The notes beneath the pieces are model-generated. The model was given only the letters and a program-made list of their open reading frames with translations. It had not been told where the DNA came from and ran no database searches. The translations under genes were made by a program, and so were the position numbers. Below, piece by piece: positions 8,271 to 17,528 of a stretch of DNA of 64,000 nt. Every line of letters begins with the position of its first letter. Position 1 is the first letter of the stretch. Source of the stretch: an uncultured Bacilli bacterium (GTDB lineage Bacteria > Bacillota_I > Bacilli_A > RF39 > UBA660); NCBI GenBank assembly GCA_934167485.1, contig CAKPKL010000002.1, positions 62,001 through 126,000 of the forward strand, given 5' to 3'.

Positions 8271-8475
8271 AAAAAAAACTACTATGACATAGGGGCCTAA
8301 TATAGACTGTACCACCCTATTTCATAATAGTTACTATTATCTTTAAACTATAACGCGTTACCGTTTTAATCTTATCCATCAAAAACATCAAGAGTGATTT
8401 ATATAATAATTACTTACTTGTTTGCACCAACCACAAGCTCTCTTTAAGATACTTATTATATCGTCTCCATCAAAT
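8271..8475 (-). promoter_or_regulatory. T-box riboswitch (tRNA-Ile responsive) controlling the ileS operon
   Basis: Reading the minus strand: a Stem I region with an AGAGAGC element and a GGTTGGTGCAAACAAG loop, then a likely specifier ATC (Ile) at 8396-8398 in the context AAATCACTC. The conserved T-box bulge sequence AGGGTGGTAC (within 8307-8318) follows. A terminator stem of 17 positions (8315-8331 with 8278-8294, one mismatch) ends in seven or more T (8271-8277). The T-box sequence lies in the terminator 5' side, as it must for antitermination. It is followed by the AGGAGGG site of the first gene. The class call is strong; the specifier is consistent with the downstream ileS but was assigned by eye. 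Confidence 0.9.
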
Positions 8476-8478
8476 GTT

Positions 8479-8961
8479 TTAAAAATCTACTTTTTCAATA
8501 TCATCAACCATTTCTAGTTGAGCTTCTATTATTCCTCTTAATTTACGTTTGAATACATTAACATTTCTTTTAAGCATTTCTGCTTCCATTTCTGTTTTTT
8601 CTGCTTTGAGTAGGGATTCATTAACTATACGACTAGCATTCTTTTTAGCATCCTCTAAGATTATTTCAGATTCTTTATGAGCATTAGATTTAATTTGATC
8701 TGAAGTTTTTTGAGCCATCATAAGTGCCCTATTTAAAGTTCCTTCAAGTCTTTCATAGTGAGCAAGCTTCTCCCTTGCACCTTTAGTTCCCTCTAACATG
8801 CTCTCTAATTCTTTAATCCTCTTATCTTTTAAAGCAATTTCGTGATTTTTTATCTTATTATCATCAATCATCTTTTCTACTTGTTTGATAATTTGATCCA
8901 AGAATCTATCAACCTCTTCGGGAGTATAATTTTTAAATGTCCTATTATTTTCCATAAGCAT
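8479..8961 (-). CDS. divIVA: DivIVA-family septum/polarity protein
   Basis: DivIVA proteins bind curved membrane at septa and poles and organise division or polar factors. The N-terminal motif is present (FKNYTPEEVDRFLDQIIKQV), followed by about 110 residues of long coiled coil rich in Lys/Glu. I start at the ATG at 8961, which has GAGGG six bases upstream; a TTG four codons earlier and an ATG two codons later are alternatives. It lies between sepF and the ileS T-box, the order typical of the end of the Bacillota division cluster, but ylmG and ylmH, usually between sepF and divIVA, are missing. Confidence 0.88.
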   Translation of the reverse strand: MLMENNRTFKNYTPEEVDRFLDQIIKQVEKMIDDNKIKNHEIALKDKRIKELESMLEGTKGAREKLAHYERLEGTLNRALMMAQKTSDQIKSNAHKESEIILEDAKKNASRIVNESLLKAEKTEMEAEMLKRNVNVFKRKLRGIIEAQLEMVDDIEKVDF

Positions 8962-9025
8962 CTCTACCCTCAAACGCTGTGCTTAATATATTAGCACACA
9001 TATTCTAATTTTTCAAGTATTTTTT

Positions 9026-9427
9026 TTACCATTCTAGATTAATATTATCTTCATCAGTTTCTTTTTCTTTATCATTATCATCAGTAATCTTACCTTGTAC
9101 ATTTATGTTATTTGGAGTACACAAAAAAATTCCACTACCAATCTTTTGTATATTACCCTTAATCGCATATATAGTACCACTTAAGAAATCCATGATTCTT
9201 TTAGCTTGATCACTTGTAACTCTTTTTAAATTTACTACTACAGTATTTCTTTTTTTCAAATGATCAGCTATTTGTTGAGCTTCTGAATAAGCACGTGGTT
9301 CTAAAAGAATCATCTTAGCTCCACCTTCCTCAGTAAGCGCATCCTCTGCTTTTAAATCATAGTATTCATTACTGTTACCAACTTGATTTTCCTCTTTATC
9401 ATTAAATAAACCTTTGATAAAACCCAT
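9026..9427 (-). CDS. sepF: Cell division protein SepF
   Basis: SepF anchors FtsZ to the membrane and shapes the septum. The N-terminus [13 protein letters not shown] is a short amphipathic membrane-targeting segment. The core has the SepF pattern ([60 protein letters not shown]). The 133 residues are close to the usual 130-150. It is transcribed toward divIVA with a 64-bp gap, as in other Bacillota. The acidic C-terminal tail ([13 protein letters not shown]) is longer than in many homologues. Confidence 0.93.
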   Translation of the reverse strand: MGFIKGLFNDKEENQVGNSNEYYDLKAEDALTEEGGAKMILLEPRAYSEAQQIADHLKKRNTVVVNLKRVTSDQAKRIMDFLSGTIYAIKGNIQKIGSGIFLCTPNNINVQGKITDDNDKEKETDEDNINLEW

Positions 9428-9515
9428 GTTTATTCCTCCAATTCTAACGTCTACTATAAGTATTTTAACACATAATTAATAAAAATGGAATATTTTCATA
9501 TACTTTTTTTCGACT

Positions 9516-12434
9516 TTATAATTTTTTTAATTTATTTACAACAATTTGATATTTATCAAATCTCTTTTCTACTTTACCTTGAATTAATATAGTATCCCCT
9601 ACTTTTATATCAACTTTCTCATACACACGAGGAAATAACACTATATCAGCTTGCGATAATTCATCACTTCCTGTTATAAAACACATACTTTCTCCCTTAG
9701 ATGTTGTTATTTCCTTTATCTTATCTATAATAGCTACTGAATTTATTATTTTATCAAAATAAAGTTCTATTTCATTTAAATTAACAATATTATTTAATTT
9801 GTTTTTAATATCTGTAATTGGATTATCGCTTAAATAAAATCCAAATAATTCAAGTTCACGAGCTAATAATTCTTTTTTAGAAAACTCATTTTTTATAGCA
9901 AGTTCAGGTTCTAGAGCATATTCTCTATCTAAATCTTTAATTAACTCTCCATAATTTATAATTAAATCAAGATTTTCTATCAATGTCATTTTATTATAAC
10001 CAAAACTATCAAGTGCACCTGAATATATTAAAGACTCTAATGTCTTACTATTAACTCCTCTTCCATAACATCTTCTAATAAAATCATAAATATCTACAAA
10101 TTTACCGGATTCTCTTTCTTTAATTATAAAATCGGTAGTAAGTATTCCAACATTTTTAATATTAGTAAGTGGATATCTAATACCTTTGTCTTCTATTTCA
10201 TATTTTTTATTACTTAAATTAATATCTGGCATTAAAATTTTTATATTATTCTTTTTTGCTTCATATATATATTGCTTTGTTTTATTACTATCATTAATCT
10301 CCATAGATAATAAATATGTAATAAATTCTTTAGGAAAATATGCCTTCAAATATGCCATTTTGTATGCTACTATTGAATAACCTATTGAATGAGATTTATT
10401 AAATCCATATTCTGCAAATTTAAGCATCAAATCAAATACATTTTTAACTAATACTTTATCATAGCCTTTATCAATAGCTCTTTTTGTAAACTTTTCTTCT
10501 TCCATAAGTAATATATCTTTTTTCTTTTTACTCATAGCCTTTCTTAATATATCTGCTTCACCCAATGAATAATTCGCCATAATTTGTGCGATCTGCATTA
10601 TTTGTTCTTGATATATCATAATACCATACGTAGGTTTTAAAATCCGTTCTAATGATGGATCTATATAATCTATTCTTTCTTTACCATTTTTTCTATTTAT
10701 ATATGTAGGTATATTTTTCATAGGACCTGGTCTAAATAAAGCAATTGCAGCAAATAAATCATTCATATTACTTACTTTTAATTTTCTTAAAAAGTTAATC
10801 ATACCATCTGATTCAAATTGGAATATACCTATAGTATCTGCTTTAGTAAATACACTTATTGCTTTTGGATCATTAAGTGGTATAGAATCAAATTTTATAT
10901 TTAAATTATGTCTTTTATTTATACTATCTATTATATTATGAATCGTAGTTAAATATTTGATAGCTAAAAAATCCATTTTAAGTAAACCAAGCTCCTCTAA
11001 ATAAGTCATATCATATCCACTTACATAAAAATCATGGCTTTTATCAAGTGGTATTACCTCATCTAAATCTATATTAGACATGATAACTCCAGCAGCATGT
11101 ATTGATGTATGTCTTTTTAACCCTTCAAATTTTACTGAAATATTATAAGCTTCCTTAAGTTTACTTTTTCTATCTAATAACTCTTTTATTTTTTGGTTTT
11201 CATTATAATTTTCCATTAACGATTTCTTTGAATCTATTAATTTACATAAATTATCTACAAGACCTTGTTCAATATCTAAAACTTTGCAAACATCCCTTAT
11301 TGCTTGTTTTGCTCCTAACGTTCCAAATGTTATTATTGGTACTACTTTCTTTTTACCATACTTATTAATACAATAATTAATAACATCTTCTCTTTTTTCA
11401 TGTTCAAAATCTATATCAATATCTGGCATACTTACACGTTCTGGATTCAAAAATCTTTCAAATAATAAATTATATTTTATTGGATCTACATCAGTTATCA
11501 TTAAACAATATGATACTAGTGAACCAACTGCACTTCCCCTACCAGAGCCTACTATTATATTGTTGTCTTTAGCAAACTTTACATAATCGGATACAATTAA
11601 AAAATAATCGCAGAATCCCATTTTGTTTATTATATTTAATTCATATTTAAGTCTTTCTTTATATATTTCCTGAACTGTATTGCCAAAATGGTTTCTTAAT
11701 CCTTCTATACATTTTTTCTTTAAATAAGTATAACTATCTACACCTTCTTGATTTGTGTACGAAGGCATTAATTTTTGTTTAAAAGGTATTTCTACATTAC
11801 ATAAATCCGTTATAAAATGATTATTATCTATACTTTCACTATAATTAGTATTATACTCATCCTCTGTCAATATATAATTATCATAATGATTACTATCAAT
11901 ATTATCTATTGTCTTTCCTTCCCTTATTGCATCTATATATTTTATTAATTCTTTATCTATTTTATTTATATATAAAGTTTCATTCATATATATTTTATTT
12001 TTTTCTTTTATATTATCCATTTCTTCTTTATTTTTATATGAAATATAGATATATTCATAAAGTGGTTTTAGCTCATTATAAAGTTCAACAGAAGATGTTA
12101 TGCACACTAAACTTTTAGAATGCTCTTCTAAATCAGTTATTTCAATTTGTTTATATGAAGAAAGTGTGCATAACTTTATTAAATTCTTATATCCATCATA
12201 ATTTATTGCATATAAAACTATTTTTTTTAAGTTATACACTATTTCTAAACCTATTATAGGTTTAATATTATTATTTATACACATTTTATAAAAATCCATA
12301 ACGCCATACATATTATTATCTGTTATAGATAAAGATTTTATATTATTTTTTTTAGCAAACTCTATTAAATCTTTTATTTTAATTAACGAAGTTTGTAAAC
12401 TATTATCTGTCTTAATATAAAATGGTGTATACAT
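9516..12434 (-). CDS. dnaE: DNA polymerase III alpha subunit, DnaE type
   Basis: Replicative polymerase of the C family. Of 972 residues, an N-terminal PHP domain (residues about 1-210) is degenerate, lacking most metal-binding His. The polymerase core shows GSGRGSAVGSLVSYCL near residue 298 and the catalytic PDIDIDFEHEKRE near 340. Finger and HhH segments follow (FRPGPMKNIP, MIYQEQIMQIAQ, YGFNKSHSIGYS), and a C-terminal OB fold ends near residue 960. The length is below the about 1,100 residues of Gram-positive DnaE, similar to forms in small-genome Bacillota. No proofreading exonuclease domain is present, so a separate PolC is expected elsewhere. It is divergent from the DUF4234 gene. Confidence 0.93.
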   Translation of the reverse strand: MYTPFYIKTDNSLQTSLIKIKDLIEFAKKNNIKSLSITDNNMYGVMDFYKMCINNNIKPIIGLEIVYNLKKIVLYAINYDGYKNLIKLCTLSSYKQIEITDLEEHSKSLVCITSSVELYNELKPLYEYIYISYKNKEEMDNIKEKNKIYMNETLYINKIDKELIKYIDAIREGKTIDNIDSNHYDNYILTEDEYNTNYSESIDNNHFITDLCNVEIPFKQKLMPSYTNQEGVDSYTYLKKKCIEGLRNHFGNTVQEIYKERLKYELNIINKMGFCDYFLIVSDYVKFAKDNNIIVGSGRGSAVGSLVSYCLMITDVDPIKYNLLFERFLNPERVSMPDIDIDFEHEKREDVINYCINKYGKKKVVPIITFGTLGAKQAIRDVCKVLDIEQGLVDNLCKLIDSKKSLMENYNENQKIKELLDRKSKLKEAYNISVKFEGLKRHTSIHAAGVIMSNIDLDEVIPLDKSHDFYVSGYDMTYLEELGLLKMDFLAIKYLTTIHNIIDSINKRHNLNIKFDSIPLNDPKAISVFTKADTIGIFQFESDGMINFLRKLKVSNMNDLFAAIALFRPGPMKNIPTYINRKNGKERIDYIDPSLERILKPTYGIMIYQEQIMQIAQIMANYSLGEADILRKAMSKKKKDILLMEEEKFTKRAIDKGYDKVLVKNVFDLMLKFAEYGFNKSHSIGYSIVAYKMAYLKAYFPKEFITYLLSMEINDSNKTKQYIYEAKKNNIKILMPDINLSNKKYEIEDKGIRYPLTNIKNVGILTTDFIIKERESGKFVDIYDFIRRCYGRGVNSKTLESLIYSGALDSFGYNKMTLIENLDLIINYGELIKDLDREYALEPELAIKNEFSKKELLARELELFGFYLSDNPITDIKNKLNNIVNLNEIELYFDKIINSVAIIDKIKEITTSKGESMCFITGSDELSQADIVLFPRVYEKVDIKVGDTILIQGKVEKRFDKYQIVVNKLKKL

Positions 12435-12489
12435 AATCTATCCCTCCTACATATATTTTACTATAATTTTTATTTTTTTTAAATATTTA

Positions 12490-12518
12490 TTGTTTAAACT
12501 ACATAAATATGATATAGT
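12490..12518 (+). promoter_or_regulatory. SigA-type promoter, extended -10
   Basis: TTGTTT (12490-12495), 17-base spacer, TGA-TATAGT (-10 at 12513-12518), in front of the gene starting at 12540. Confidence 0.65.
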
Positions 12519-12539
12519 TTTAATAGGAAGGAGTGTTTT

Positions 12540-12887
12540 ATGAAAGAAAAAAATATCGCATTATGTATAATACTATCTATTTTTACATGTGGAATTTATG
12601 GAATTATTTGGTTTATATCTATGACTGATGATACTGTTAGATTAAGTGATGGAGTTGAATTTAATACTTCGGGTGGTACAGCATTTTTATTAACTTTAAT
12701 TACTTGTGGAATTTATGGATACTATTGGGCATATAAAATGGGTAAATCTTTAGCGAGTGCTGGAGAAAAAAAGAATATTAATATTTCAGATAATTCAGTA
12801 TTATATTTAGTTCTTTATATATTTGGACTTGGAATAGTTGCTGAATGTTTAATCCAAAGTGATTTAAATAAATTAATAAATGCTTAA
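12540..12887 (+). CDS. DUF4234 membrane protein
   Basis: A 115-residue protein with three hydrophobic segments and repeated CGIYGxxW/Y motifs (FTCGIYGIIWFISM and ITCGIYGYYWAYKMG), the hallmark of DUF4234. The function of the family is unknown. It has its own extended -10 promoter and an AAGGAG ribosome site. It overlaps the next gene by 8 bases, so the two are co-translated; DUF4234 and DUF2752 proteins often occur together. Confidence 0.85.
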   Translation: MKEKNIALCIILSIFTCGIYGIIWFISMTDDTVRLSDGVEFNTSGGTAFLLTLITCGIYGYYWAYKMGKSLASAGEKKNINISDNSVLYLVLYIFGLGIVAECLIQSDLNKLINA

Positions 12888-13242
12888 AAAAAATAAAAAA
12901 GAATATATTATAATAACAATATTCTTTTTTATAATACTATTTTTATATTTAACAGGATATCCAATTCCTTGCATATTTCATAAAATAACTGGTCTTTATT
13001 GCCCAGGATGTGGTATTACTAGAATGTTTATATCTATATTAAGATTAAAATTTATAGATGCATTTCATTATAATTGTTTTGCTTTTATATTATTAATTAT
13101 ATTCATAATATTAAACTTAATAAAAATAATAACCAAAAAAAATATAATGATTAAGAATTCTGTATTATATGTAATTATAGCATTAGCTATAGTATTTGTA
13201 ATATTAAGAAATATGCCATATTTTAGTTGGTTAAGCCCTTAA
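12880..13242 (+). CDS. DUF2752 membrane protein
   Basis: A 120-residue protein with three membrane segments and the DUF2752 signature GLYCPGCGITRMF near residue 45; the two Cys could bind metal or form a disulfide. The ending FSWLSP is also usual for the family. No biochemical function is established. It starts inside the end of the DUF4234 gene (8-base overlap) and ends just before the rpmB promoter. Confidence 0.85.
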   Translation: MLKKNKKEYIIITIFFFIILFLYLTGYPIPCIFHKITGLYCPGCGITRMFISILRLKFIDAFHYNCFAFILLIIFIILNLIKIITKKNIMIKNSVLYVIIALAIVFVILRNMPYFSWLSP

Positions 13243-13257
13243 ATTTATTAAATTTTG

Positions 13258-13286
13258 TTGACATATCACAAAAAATATGATAAACT
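13258..13286 (+). promoter_or_regulatory. Strong SigA promoter of rpmB
   Basis: TTGACA (13258-13263), 17-base spacer, TGA-TAAACT (-10 at 13281-13286). The -35 is consensus and the -10 is extended. Confidence 0.8.
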
Positions 13287-13326
13287 TTATTGGCATAGGA
13301 AGAAAAACTTTGAATGGAGGAATATT

Positions 13327-13500
13327 ATGGCAGTTAAAGCAACTAATAAAAAACCATTATCTGGTAATAGAAGATCTCATTCTTGTAGAGCTACTAAACA
13401 TGCTCAAAAAGTAAATTTACAATTAGTTACATTAGAAGATGGTACTAAAGTAAGAATGAGCGCTAGAGAAAAAAGAACATTAAATAAAGTTGAAAAATAA
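13327..13500 (+). CDS. rpmB: 50S ribosomal protein bL28
   Basis: A 57-residue ribosomal protein of the large subunit. It reads MAVKATNKKPLSGNRRSHS and VRMSAREKRTLNKVEK, matching the conserved bL28 core (KPLxGNxRSH, S/A-R-K). I start at the ATG at 13327, preceded by TGGAGG seven bases upstream; the longer frame starting at 13255 would include the promoter. The N-terminus has no CxxC-type zinc pair (Ala and Thr sit where Cys would be), so this is a zinc-independent form. Confidence 0.93.
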   Translation: MAVKATNKKPLSGNRRSHSCRATKHAQKVNLQLVTLEDGTKVRMSAREKRTLNKVEK

Positions 13501-13527
13501 AAAAGCATTAAAAATATGCTTTTTTTA
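13500..13527. terminator. Terminator of rpmB, probably bidirectional
   Basis: AAAAAGCAT (13500-13508) / ATGCTTTTT (13516-13524) followed by T; A-rich on the left, so it can also end the convergent gene whose stop is at 13525. Confidence 0.8.
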
Positions 13528-14844
13528 TTTTACTTTATTTGATTTTTCATTAGAAAAATCAGTTATATAATTAATAAATTCACTATCATCCATTTTCTTT
13601 ACATTATGAGTTGTTATTATATTAGGATTTGATAGCTTAGCTACCTTACCAATACCACCCTTTTGAAGTTTAATTTTTGAACCTTTTATATTTCTTTTTA
13701 TAATAAGTTTATTTAATTTTGATTGTTCTTTTTCTAATTTCAAAGAATTAGGGTCACCTTTTATATCATTTATTTTTTGCATTTGAGAAGATATCGATTT
13801 ATTAAGTTTAGATAAACTAGATTCAAATTCAAATTCATCAGTTTTAGATTCATCAGTTTTAATAAATTTATTATATCTTTCTATAGAATTTTCTATTTTT
13901 TTCAACTTAGATTCTGAATTTAATATTCGATTTTTTATTGAAATTAACTCCAATCTAGATTTCAAAGTAGATTTACTGTTTTGTATTTCATTTAATTTAG
14001 TTTCAAACATTTTTTTCCATAATTCTAAATGATTCTGATATCTAAGTTTTTTTACTTGAAGACTATAATTATTATGAGGTTTTGATAATAAATTATCTAT
14101 TTCCTTCGATAATTTTTCTTCATACTCTTTTTCTAAATCCATTACTCCAGTTTCTATTTTTAAATCTTTTATTTTTTTAACGTGTCCATCATAAATTAAA
14201 GTTAATGCACCTTTTCCATTTTTTTTATAAAAATGTTTTTGAACAAAGAAGCCTATTATTCCAAAAGTTGCTATCCCAGCTAAATATTCTCCAGTTTTAA
14301 TTGCTTTTGGTTTTACTTTATTTTTCATAAATGAATCAAATTTAGAAGGATTCAATTTTTGTTCTTTAAATTGAGTATATAATTCGGTTGTTGGCTCTGG
14401 TGTTGGCTCTGGTGTTGGCTTTGGTGTTGGATCTGGTGCTGGCTTTGGCGTTGGATCTGGCGTTGGCTTTGGTGCTGGCTTTGGTGTTGGATCTGGTGTT
14501 GGATCTGGCGTTGGATCTGGTGCTGGCTTTGGCGTTGGATCTGGTGCTGGCTTTGGCGTTGGATCTGGTGTTGGATCTGGCGTTGGCATTGGATCTGGTG
14601 CTGGATTTGGTGTTGGATCTGGTGTTGGATCATTATCCTTTTCTTTTAATGATTCATCATAATTTTTTCTAGATATTGGATTTGATAGTACATCATAAGC
14701 CTCATCTATTTCCTTCCACATCCAAAAAGGAACTCTATCATCAGGATTTCCATATTTCATTCTATTTCTAGCTTTTTCTATATTTTCAAAACTTGCATCC
14801 TGTTCTACTCCTAATATATCATAATAAGTCCTTTGCATATTCAT
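13525..14844 (-). CDS. J-domain-like membrane protein with (PxPx)n linker
   Basis: Residues about 3-65 form a J-domain-like fold ([20 protein letters not shown] ... [17 protein letters not shown]), but the HPD tripeptide needed to stimulate Hsp70 reads NPD (YGNPDDR). Residues about 72-155 are a low-complexity linker of about 20 units of [12 protein letters not shown] and EPTP. A hydrophobic segment ([12 protein letters not shown]) follows, then about 220 residues of Lys/Glu-rich coiled coil. Two small proteins near 39-40 kb share the degenerate J-like module. It starts at the ATG at 14844 with GAGGGAT upstream rather than an earlier GTG. The function is unknown; a spacer through the cell envelope or a scaffold is possible. 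Confidence 0.7.
   Translation of the reverse strand: MNMQRTYYDILGVEQDASFENIEKARNRMKYGNPDDRVPFWMWKEIDEAYDVLSNPISRKNYDESLKEKDNDPTPDPTPNPAPDPMPTPDPTPDPTPKPAPDPTPKPAPDPTPDPTPDPTPKPAPKPTPDPTPKPAPDPTPKPTPEPTPEPTTELYTQFKEQKLNPSKFDSFMKNKVKPKAIKTGEYLAGIATFGIIGFFVQKHFYKKNGKGALTLIYDGHVKKIKDLKIETGVMDLEKEYEEKLSKEIDNLLSKPHNNYSLQVKKLRYQNHLELWKKMFETKLNEIQNSKSTLKSRLELISIKNRILNSESKLKKIENSIERYNKFIKTDESKTDEFEFESSLSKLNKSISSQMQKINDIKGDPNSLKLEKEQSKLNKLIIKRNIKGSKIKLQKGGIGKVAKLSNPNIITTHNVKKMDDSEFINYITDFSNEKSNKVK
14394..14640 (-). repeat. Degenerate 12-bp tandem repeat encoding the (PxPx)n linker
   Basis: About 20 copies of a 12-base unit, each coding four residues (D/K/E/N-P-T/A-P). The local GC is well above that of neighbours. 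Because the unit is a multiple of three, slippage would change linker length, not reading frame. The repeat leaves long open frames on both strands, which are by-products. Confidence 0.85.
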
Positions 14845-14867
14845 AATATCCCTCACTAACTAGAAAT

Positions 14868-14896
14868 AATATATCATATTTTTACAATTTTGTAAA
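14868..14896 (-). promoter_or_regulatory. SigA-type promoter of the J-domain-like gene
   Basis: Minus-strand TTTACA (14891-14896), 17-base spacer, TGA-TATATT (-10 at 14868-14873). Confidence 0.6.
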
Positions 14897-14898
14897 CT

Positions 14899-14925
14899 AA
14901 AAGGGAATAATGTAAAACTATTCCC
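14899..14925 (-). terminator. Terminator of the polysaccharide deacetylase gene
   Basis: GGGAATA (14903-14909) / TATTCCC (14919-14925) with a short T tract on the minus strand. Confidence 0.6.
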
Positions 14926-15989
14926 TAATAAGTTATTATTTTCTTTTCGTATGTTTGATTTATCAAATGTTCTTCTGCCTTTGATACTACTATTGTATCT
15001 TTATTTCCATCAGATATATATCTATTATTTTCTAACAATTTAAAATTCATTTCTATATCAAATTCTTTGCCATCATTGTCATAAGCCCTTATTCTTTTTA
15101 AAAATTTTGGATTAAACTCTTGAGAAAATGGAGAACTTTCACTTTTCCAACCAACTCTTAAAGTTGATTTTGTAATATACTCTTTTCCATTATAATTTGT
15201 ATTAAATATGTATTGCATATTTTCATGATCCAATTTATATGGAGAACCAAATGGAAGAGCAACTATATTAACATATTTACCAGGTATTATTTTATCAAGT
15301 AATTCATAAAGTTTTCCAACTTCTTCTATTGATTTATTTGAATCAACTTGACTAAAATTTACATGTGTATATGTGTGATTTCCAATATCATATCCATTAT
15401 CTATTAACCATTTTAATATTTTTTCATTATACTCTTCTTGTTGAAATATTCCACCATTTACAAAGAATGTTGCAGTTACATTGTAATCTGGATATTTTTT
15501 CTTAAAATCCTCTAAAATTCCTACCGCACTATTTGGATCTATTATAATATTTCCTTTAGAATCTAATCCTATTACCTTTATAGCATTTTCTAATCCGTCA
15601 TCAAATGTTAAAATAATTGGACTTTTTCCAAGTTCAACATCTATATTACCATCTATATAGTCAGTAAGTCTAATCATTCTATACCCAGAATTATAATAAA
15701 ATTCCAAATCATTTGCGAATGCTTCACTAGTTCTTTGATATCCATCCCTATCAACATTCCCACCAGTATAATTTGTTTCGCTGCTTTTTTTATTATGAAT
15801 ACCATGATACATCATAATAGGTACTTCCCCTAACTCATCCACATTATTGTTTTTATAATCTTCTTCAGTTAATACTTTTTCCTCTTTAAGAGGTTCTTCT
15901 ATTATGTCTTTTTGTTGTTTTTTAATCTCTTTATTACTAGAACATCCAACCAATAATAAAATTAATAATGTCACTAAGATTTTTTTCAT
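14925..15989 (-). CDS. Polysaccharide deacetylase lipoprotein
   Basis: A carbohydrate esterase family 4 enzyme, likely removing acetyl groups from peptidoglycan or another surface glycan outside the cell. The N-terminus MKKILVTLLILLLVGCSSNK is a lipoprotein signal with lipobox LVGC. The NodB domain shows MMYHGIHNK, the metal-binding ILTFDDGLENA (Asp pair near residue 130) and the HxxxH-type pair in GNHTYTHVNFS near residue 200. The 354 residues fit the family. It lies between ruvB and the J-domain-like gene and has a terminator at its end. The exact substrate cannot be told from sequence. Confidence 0.88.
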   Translation of the reverse strand: MKKILVTLLILLLVGCSSNKEIKKQQKDIIEEPLKEEKVLTEEDYKNNNVDELGEVPIMMYHGIHNKKSSETNYTGGNVDRDGYQRTSEAFANDLEFYYNSGYRMIRLTDYIDGNIDVELGKSPIILTFDDGLENAIKVIGLDSKGNIIIDPNSAVGILEDFKKKYPDYNVTATFFVNGGIFQQEEYNEKILKWLIDNGYDIGNHTYTHVNFSQVDSNKSIEEVGKLYELLDKIIPGKYVNIVALPFGSPYKLDHENMQYIFNTNYNGKEYITKSTLRVGWKSESSPFSQEFNPKFLKRIRAYDNDGKEFDIEMNFKLLENNRYISDGNKDTIVVSKAEEHLINQTYEKKIITY

Positions 15990-16029
15990 ATTATCACCTT
16001 TAATATTATTTACAAATTATATTAATTTA

Positions 16030-17025
16030 TTATTTTTCTTTATAAGCTATACCTAAATGTTTATAAGCTTTCTCTGTAACAATTCTTCCTCGAGGTGTTC
16101 TTTTTAAAAGACCTCTTTGAAGTAAATATGGTTCATATACATCTTCTATTGTAGTTTGTTCTTCACCAATTGAAGATGCAATTGCTTCAATCCCAACAGG
16201 TCCACCATTAAATTTTTCTATTATAGATTTTAGCAAATTATAGTCAGTTTCATCTAAACCTAAACTATCAACTTTTAGTTTATCTAATGCATGTTTTGTA
16301 ATTTTTAAATCTATATTGCCGTTTCCCATAACTAAAGCAAAATCTCGAACTCTTTTAAATAATCTATTACAAATACGTGGTGTTCCTCTACTTCTTCTAG
16401 CAAGTTCACCTGCAGCATCTATATCTATTGGACAATTTAAAACCCTACTTGTTCTAAGAGCAATTTGTTTTAATTCATCCTCTGTATAATAATTTAGTTT
16501 ATTTATTATTCCAAATCTATCTCTTAAAGGACTAGTTAAATCTCCTGCTCTCGTTGTTGCCCCAACAAGTGTGAATGGTGGCAAATCTATTTTAATATTT
16601 CTACTAGAAGAATCATTACCAACAACTATATCTAATGTAAAATCTTCCATAGCTGAATATAATATTTCTTCTACAAATCTTGGCATTCTATGTATTTCAT
16701 CTATAAATAATACATCACCAGGCTCTAATGATGATAATATAGCCGCTAAATCTCCACTTTTTTCAATTGAAGGACCACTTGCAGTTTTAATATTACTTCC
16801 TAATTCATTAGCAATTATAAATGCAAGAGTTGTCTTACCTAACCCAGGTGGACCATATAATAATACATGATCCAAAGTCTCTTCTCTTAATTTTGCAGCT
16901 TTTATAAATATAGATAAATTCTCTTTAACTTCTGTTTGACCAACATAATCATCTAAAGTATCTGGTCTTATATTTTGTTCAAAATTATCCTCTATTGTTT
17001 CTTCTTCACTTATTAATCGTTCCAA
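16030..17025 (-). CDS. ruvB: Holliday junction helicase RuvB, TTG start
   Basis: The AAA+ motor that drives branch migration with RuvA. The 331 residues show Walker A ([13 protein letters not shown] near residue 60), Walker B ([10 protein letters not shown] near 105), sensor 1 ([20 protein letters not shown]) and the C-terminal winged helix ([26 protein letters not shown]). The start is a TTG (17023-17025) with GGTGAT three bases upstream inside the end of the preceding gene; no ATG is better placed. It is separated from ruvA by a HAD-family gene, an unusual insertion in the ruvAB pair. Confidence 0.96.
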   Translation of the reverse strand: MERLISEEETIEDNFEQNIRPDTLDDYVGQTEVKENLSIFIKAAKLREETLDHVLLYGPPGLGKTTLAFIIANELGSNIKTASGPSIEKSGDLAAILSSLEPGDVLFIDEIHRMPRFVEEILYSAMEDFTLDIVVGNDSSSRNIKIDLPPFTLVGATTRAGDLTSPLRDRFGIINKLNYYTEDELKQIALRTSRVLNCPIDIDAAGELARRSRGTPRICNRLFKRVRDFALVMGNGNIDLKITKHALDKLKVDSLGLDETDYNLLKSIIEKFNGGPVGIEAIASSIGEEQTTIEDVYEPYLLQRGLLKRTPRGRIVTEKAYKHLGIAYKEK

Positions 17026-17526
17026 CTAATCACCACTTTCTATATATTTTAAAACACTATCCCATGTTTTAATTGTATCTCCAAATAAAATGCAATCTAT
17101 ACCTACATTTTTAATACTATTATAAACACTTATATTGTCATCTATCATTAAATCTAAATTTAGAGAATTTGCTATATCTTGTTTATTGAAATATCCAAAA
17201 TAAAATTCATCTATATTATATAGATTTTTTATTATTTTTAAAGTTTCTTCTTCTATATTTTTACAATGAACATTTCCTCTTGCAGTTATAATATATAATT
17301 TATGTCCTTCTTCTTGCAATTTTTTTACAACTTCTTGAGACTTTTCTTTAGGTTTAGCATTTACCAAAACCTCAAACAAATAATTTTTATATATAAAATC
17401 ACTTTCTTCAACTGTCCATTTCTCATTAAGTTTCTTTGAAAAATTAACATTATACTTTTTTATTACTTTATCAAAAGATTTACTTGTATCAAGTAACGTA
17501 TCATCTATATCTATTCCTATTCTCAT
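17026..17526 (-). CDS. HAD-family 5'-nucleotidase-like phosphatase between ruvA and ruvB
   Basis: A 166-residue haloacid dehalogenase fold protein: motif I DIDDTLLDTS (nucleophile Asp near residue 5), motif II LYIITARG, and motif IV DLMIDDNISVYNSI. The size and the TxR and DDN motifs fit the 5'(3')-deoxyribonucleotidase-like (NT5C/YqfW) subfamily, so it may dephosphorylate a nucleotide. It touches ruvA on one side (2-base gap) and its last bases carry the ribosome site of ruvB, so it is translationally linked to both. Whether it has any role in recombination is unknown. Confidence 0.8.
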   Translation of the reverse strand: MRIGIDIDDTLLDTSKSFDKVIKKYNVNFSKKLNEKWTVEESDFIYKNYLFEVLVNAKPKEKSQEVVKKLQEEGHKLYIITARGNVHCKNIEEETLKIIKNLYNIDEFYFGYFNKQDIANSLNLDLMIDDNISVYNSIKNVGIDCILFGDTIKTWDSVLKYIESGD

Positions 17527-17528
17527 AA

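Noticed and set aside
14352..14672. Open reading frames of about 93 residues on both strands within the proline-repeat region.
   Set aside because: They are by-products of the 12-base repeat (poly-Gln/His and poly-Leu/Ala/Val products), lack ribosome sites and overlap the clear J-domain-like gene.
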